Source: Azadirachta indica (taxonomy: Eukaryota; Streptophyta; Magnoliopsida; Sapindales; Meliaceae). Taken from it: a DNA stretch of 64,000 nt. Position numbers and translations under genes: made by a program. Position 1 is the first letter of the stretch, and the number at the start of each line of letters is the position of its first letter. Positions 61,392 through 64,000 of this stretch are shown in pieces. Where the stretch lies: positions 2,413,545 through 2,477,544 of the forward strand of contig CM040447.1 in the NCBI GenBank assembly GCA_022749755.1, in the 5' to 3' direction. The notes under the pieces were generated by a model, which ran no database searches, was not told the origin of the DNA, and saw nothing but the letters and a program-made list of their open reading frames with translations.

Positions 61392-63767
61392 CTAGGAGTC
61401 ACTTGCAGGCTCATCTTCGTCTGATCCTGATCCTCCCTCAGAAACCTATGGCTCACTCATTTCAGGCTGTTCTTTGTCTGATTCCGATACTACATCAGAG
61501 TCTGGCAGTGGCTCAGATGCCTCACCGTCAGTGTTGGCTGGAGGTTGATCTGCTGTCTCGTCCTTCAAATCATCCTCGCTGAACAGATCCCTTTGAACAG
61601 GGACACTTCTTTGCTGTTGGGATGACATAACGCTGGCAATGACTTTGAGGGCAGCTGATGCCTGATTGCTATCTACAACTGCCTCCTCATTTATCCCACA
61701 CACATTTGGTTCCTCTGAAGAGTTATCTTCCTGTCGTGAAGGCGGGACAAAAAATGGTATCCTGCCTCTCTGCCAATCATGGAGTATCATCTTCGCAGCT
61801 GTCATATAGTCAGGTTCACCACCCTGGCCATGACCCATGCGGAATATAAACTCAACAAACATTTCATTCAAATTAAAAAATTTAAAAGGAAAGAAAAATA
61901 GGGTGAATTTGGCCTAATCATACTCTGCACGGCAACAAGTTTCATTTCTCCCCATTTTTTGTGTTCAAAAAGATTGCAATGAGTGAGAGTATTCATATTA
62001 AACAACCATTTAACTGAATTTACACAGATGGTATAAATATTAGATACTGAGATCAAGAATTAAAAAGTAGAAACATACCTTCAGAAGTTTGCCCGTTGAT
62101 TCGCACAGCTGAAGTAGAAAGTCATTTTCGTCAACCCTGCCAACAGAAGCAAAGGCAAAATGAGGTATAAATTTCATTTGCAAGTCTTTAAAATTAAAGT
62201 CGATTAAAAGTAGCAATCACATGTATTTAAATGCAATTATTTAACAATCAAGGGTTTACAAGACCATCCATTTATATGGAAGAATTGCAGCAAATTACAG
62301 AATAGAAAAAGCAGCATAAACAAACCAGATCAGTTTTGACTGATAATACAAAACTTTTTTACAATCAAAAAATTTGCTTTCCCCGACCAAAAAAGAAAAA
62401 CAAAATTAGGAAGCAACTCGAAAGCTGCAGTTATGAACATGGGGATCTTGGTCACAACTGTTCATCTCACATATAAAAGAAAACAGGCTACATGAAGCCA
62501 TAATGCTCTAGAAGTTTCATGTAAAATGAGACGTAAAAACTAATAAATGCCACTCATAGACAGAAAGTAGCTCACCAATCTTTTATTTTATAGGCTTTTT
62601 TAAGATGCTCCTTCTTGACACTTTTTAGAACTTCTCCTATATGTTCAGCAGCATCCTCCAAGTTTGTGACACGAACCTAGAAAGGAGCAAAAGCATTCAA
62701 CAATATAAATGATCAAATTGTGTATTCATATAATAACAGATCAAAGATGATAACATACATAACACCGAAAAACTCGAACAAAGGAAGCAAGCAAATAACA
62801 GTATACGTCTGTTACAAACAAGTTAATATTGTTTAACTTTTACAGAACTATAGATAGCATGCAGTAGAGTAAAGGTGGTAATAAACTAGCCACAGAGATA
62901 ATTTTCATCCAGAACAACTGTACAGGTAAAAACAGAGAAAACATACCACTCCCTTGAGAATGATATCTGTTTCTGAGTCCTTATTCTGGTAAACAACTCC
63001 AGGACAGTCAATCAACAAGATTCTTTTAGTAAGTGTTATGTACTGCCACACCTTAGTCTCCCCTGGAATAGGAGCAACCTTGCAGACCTTGTAAAATTAA
63101 GAAAAAGAGAATGTATCATTTGAATGGATTCACTATTTTCATAGATCATTTACCTTGAGAACCATTAGCTCTCTTGACTAAAGACTCGTAATCTGAAGCC
63201 AATAGCTTTGGCCGGTTCCTCTTTCCCTTAGGTCCAAAGGCATCTTGAAAAGGTTCAATACCAAGAAGGTGAACTCTAGCTTGCTGTAGGCATGCATTGA
63301 AAACAAAATAAAAACATATAAGCAAAAGGAAATGCAAATATTTTGTTATCCCTTTCCCATCAAAAAGGAAAATGCAGATTTACAACTACAGCTGTATAAG
63401 GTGAAAAAGTCTAAAACAATACAAACGGGAATGCTATCATTAAGAATCCCATGATTAAACACTCATTCTCTCATACAATTTGTAGCACATGAGCAATTAA
63501 ATTTACTGAAAAAGTGCATGTAACCCATACTTACACTTTCTTGATAATGCTTATTCAGGCAATGCCGAAATCAAGGAAATAGCTTAGACACATCTCACAT
63601 AGCTCTACAAACTCTCAAAATATAAGTTCATACCTTTTGGTGATCATTTATGAGGGAAAAGGGCAATTTCTTCTCTCTCAAGATGACATTGTAGCCACTT
63701 GACATGTGGCTTTGGAGCTCTTCACGAAAGAATTCAAGCTGCTTCTGATTTACAACTCGTGTATTTC
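61392..63767 (-). pseudogene. NUG2: nuclear/nucleolar GTPase 2 (NUG2-type), internally deleted, 5' part outside window
   Basis: NUG2 (Nog2/Gnl2) is a circularly permuted GTPase for late 60S pre-ribosome assembly. Exons in gene order: 63767-63634 (NTRVVNQKQLEFF), 63283-63154 (RVHLLGIEPFQDAFG), 63087-62947 ([17 protein letters not shown], the G3 motif DCPG), 62676-62576 (VRVTNLEDAAEHIGEVL), 62136-62079 (LLQLCESTGKLLK) and 61823-61446 (GGEPDYM, KMILHDWQRGRIPFFVPP). Other junctions are in frame, but only 66 nt separate the exons ending at 63154 and starting at 63087. The whole segment carrying G4 (NKxD), G5 and the G1 P-loop is missing there. The phases clash (phase 1 donor, phase 0 acceptor), and reading through meets TGA. 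A TAG at 61446-61448 cuts the acidic tail, which otherwise continues to 61392. Not functional as a GTPase unless the assembly is wrong. Confidence 0.88.
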
Positions 63768-64000
63768 CTAAAGTCATAAAATCCACAAAGACAATATGCA
63801 ATTATATTTCTGCATAAATTAATATTGGAGACACTTATGCAAGCTAGTAATGAAAACACAGTGAGATTGAGTTTGGTAAGGCATTGGACATGGCTAAATC
63901 TACTTTTAAATAGCCTAACATCCTTTCCCCATTGGTTGCTTAATGTTTTGTCAAAACAGAAAAGAGTTCTTTTCAGGTAGAAATAGCAATTGGAGTGCTT
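63768..64000 (-). other. intron upstream of first visible NUG2 exon
   Basis: Non-coding; begins at the acceptor ATGACTTTAG before the exon starting at 63767. The N-terminal NUG2 exons should lie beyond the right edge of the window. Confidence 0.5.

Noticed and set aside
1..64000. A novel multi-gene defence or biosynthetic system
   Set aside because: The only intact genes are two unrelated housekeeping genes; other coding traces are retrotransposon debris or the broken NUG2. No operon-like or conserved cluster logic is present.

Overview
The window is nuclear DNA from a flowering plant, most likely a dicot. It is AT-rich and has long introns with plant-type splice sites. It carries a plastid ferrochelatase with the plant-specific light-harvesting-like C-terminus, a plant TOM1-like protein, and many plant LTR retrotransposon remnants. 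I could not identify the species. No rRNA, tRNA, CRISPR array or bacterial-type operon was seen.

Three protein-coding loci could be resolved, all transcribed from the minus strand. (1) Positions 17400 to 4360 hold ferrochelatase 2 (FC2-type): ten exons joining in one frame to 533 codons plus stop, intact, with one GC-AG intron. (2) Positions 57149 to 46383 hold a TOM1-LIKE (TOL5-like) VHS/GAT ubiquitin-sorting protein: nine coding exons joining to 437 codons plus stop, with a probable 5' non-coding exon about 4 kb upstream. (3) Positions 63767 to 61392 hold a NUG2-type nucleolar GTPase locus cut by the right edge. It looks broken: exons for most of the circularly permuted GTPase core are absent, and a TAG interrupts the acidic tail.

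The rest is mobile-element territory. Positions 215-3640 hold a short non-autonomous LTR element and two further related LTR-like copies. Positions 3725-3976 look like a Stowaway-type MITE. Positions 20450-26470 hold scattered gypsy debris. Positions 28590-42864 hold a decayed Ty1/copia element split by an 11 kb Ty3/gypsy element of the Athila/Tat type (29721-40756). One LTR of that element contains a further LTR-like segment, giving three layers. Positions 58629-59533 are a Mutator-like non-autonomous element with long inverted repeats and a near-perfect 9-bp target duplication. A copia RNase H tail lies inside a TOL5 intron.

Unusual non-coding structures are a hexamer G-quadruplex array (20000-20041), a cluster of hairpins built on one palindromic motif (60159-60400), and a 29-bp minisatellite in the GC-AG intron of FC2. 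The genes do not form a functional cluster: heme synthesis in plastids, endosomal sorting and ribosome assembly are unrelated. I found no convincing new multi-gene system. The strongest anomaly is the internally deleted NUG2 locus.
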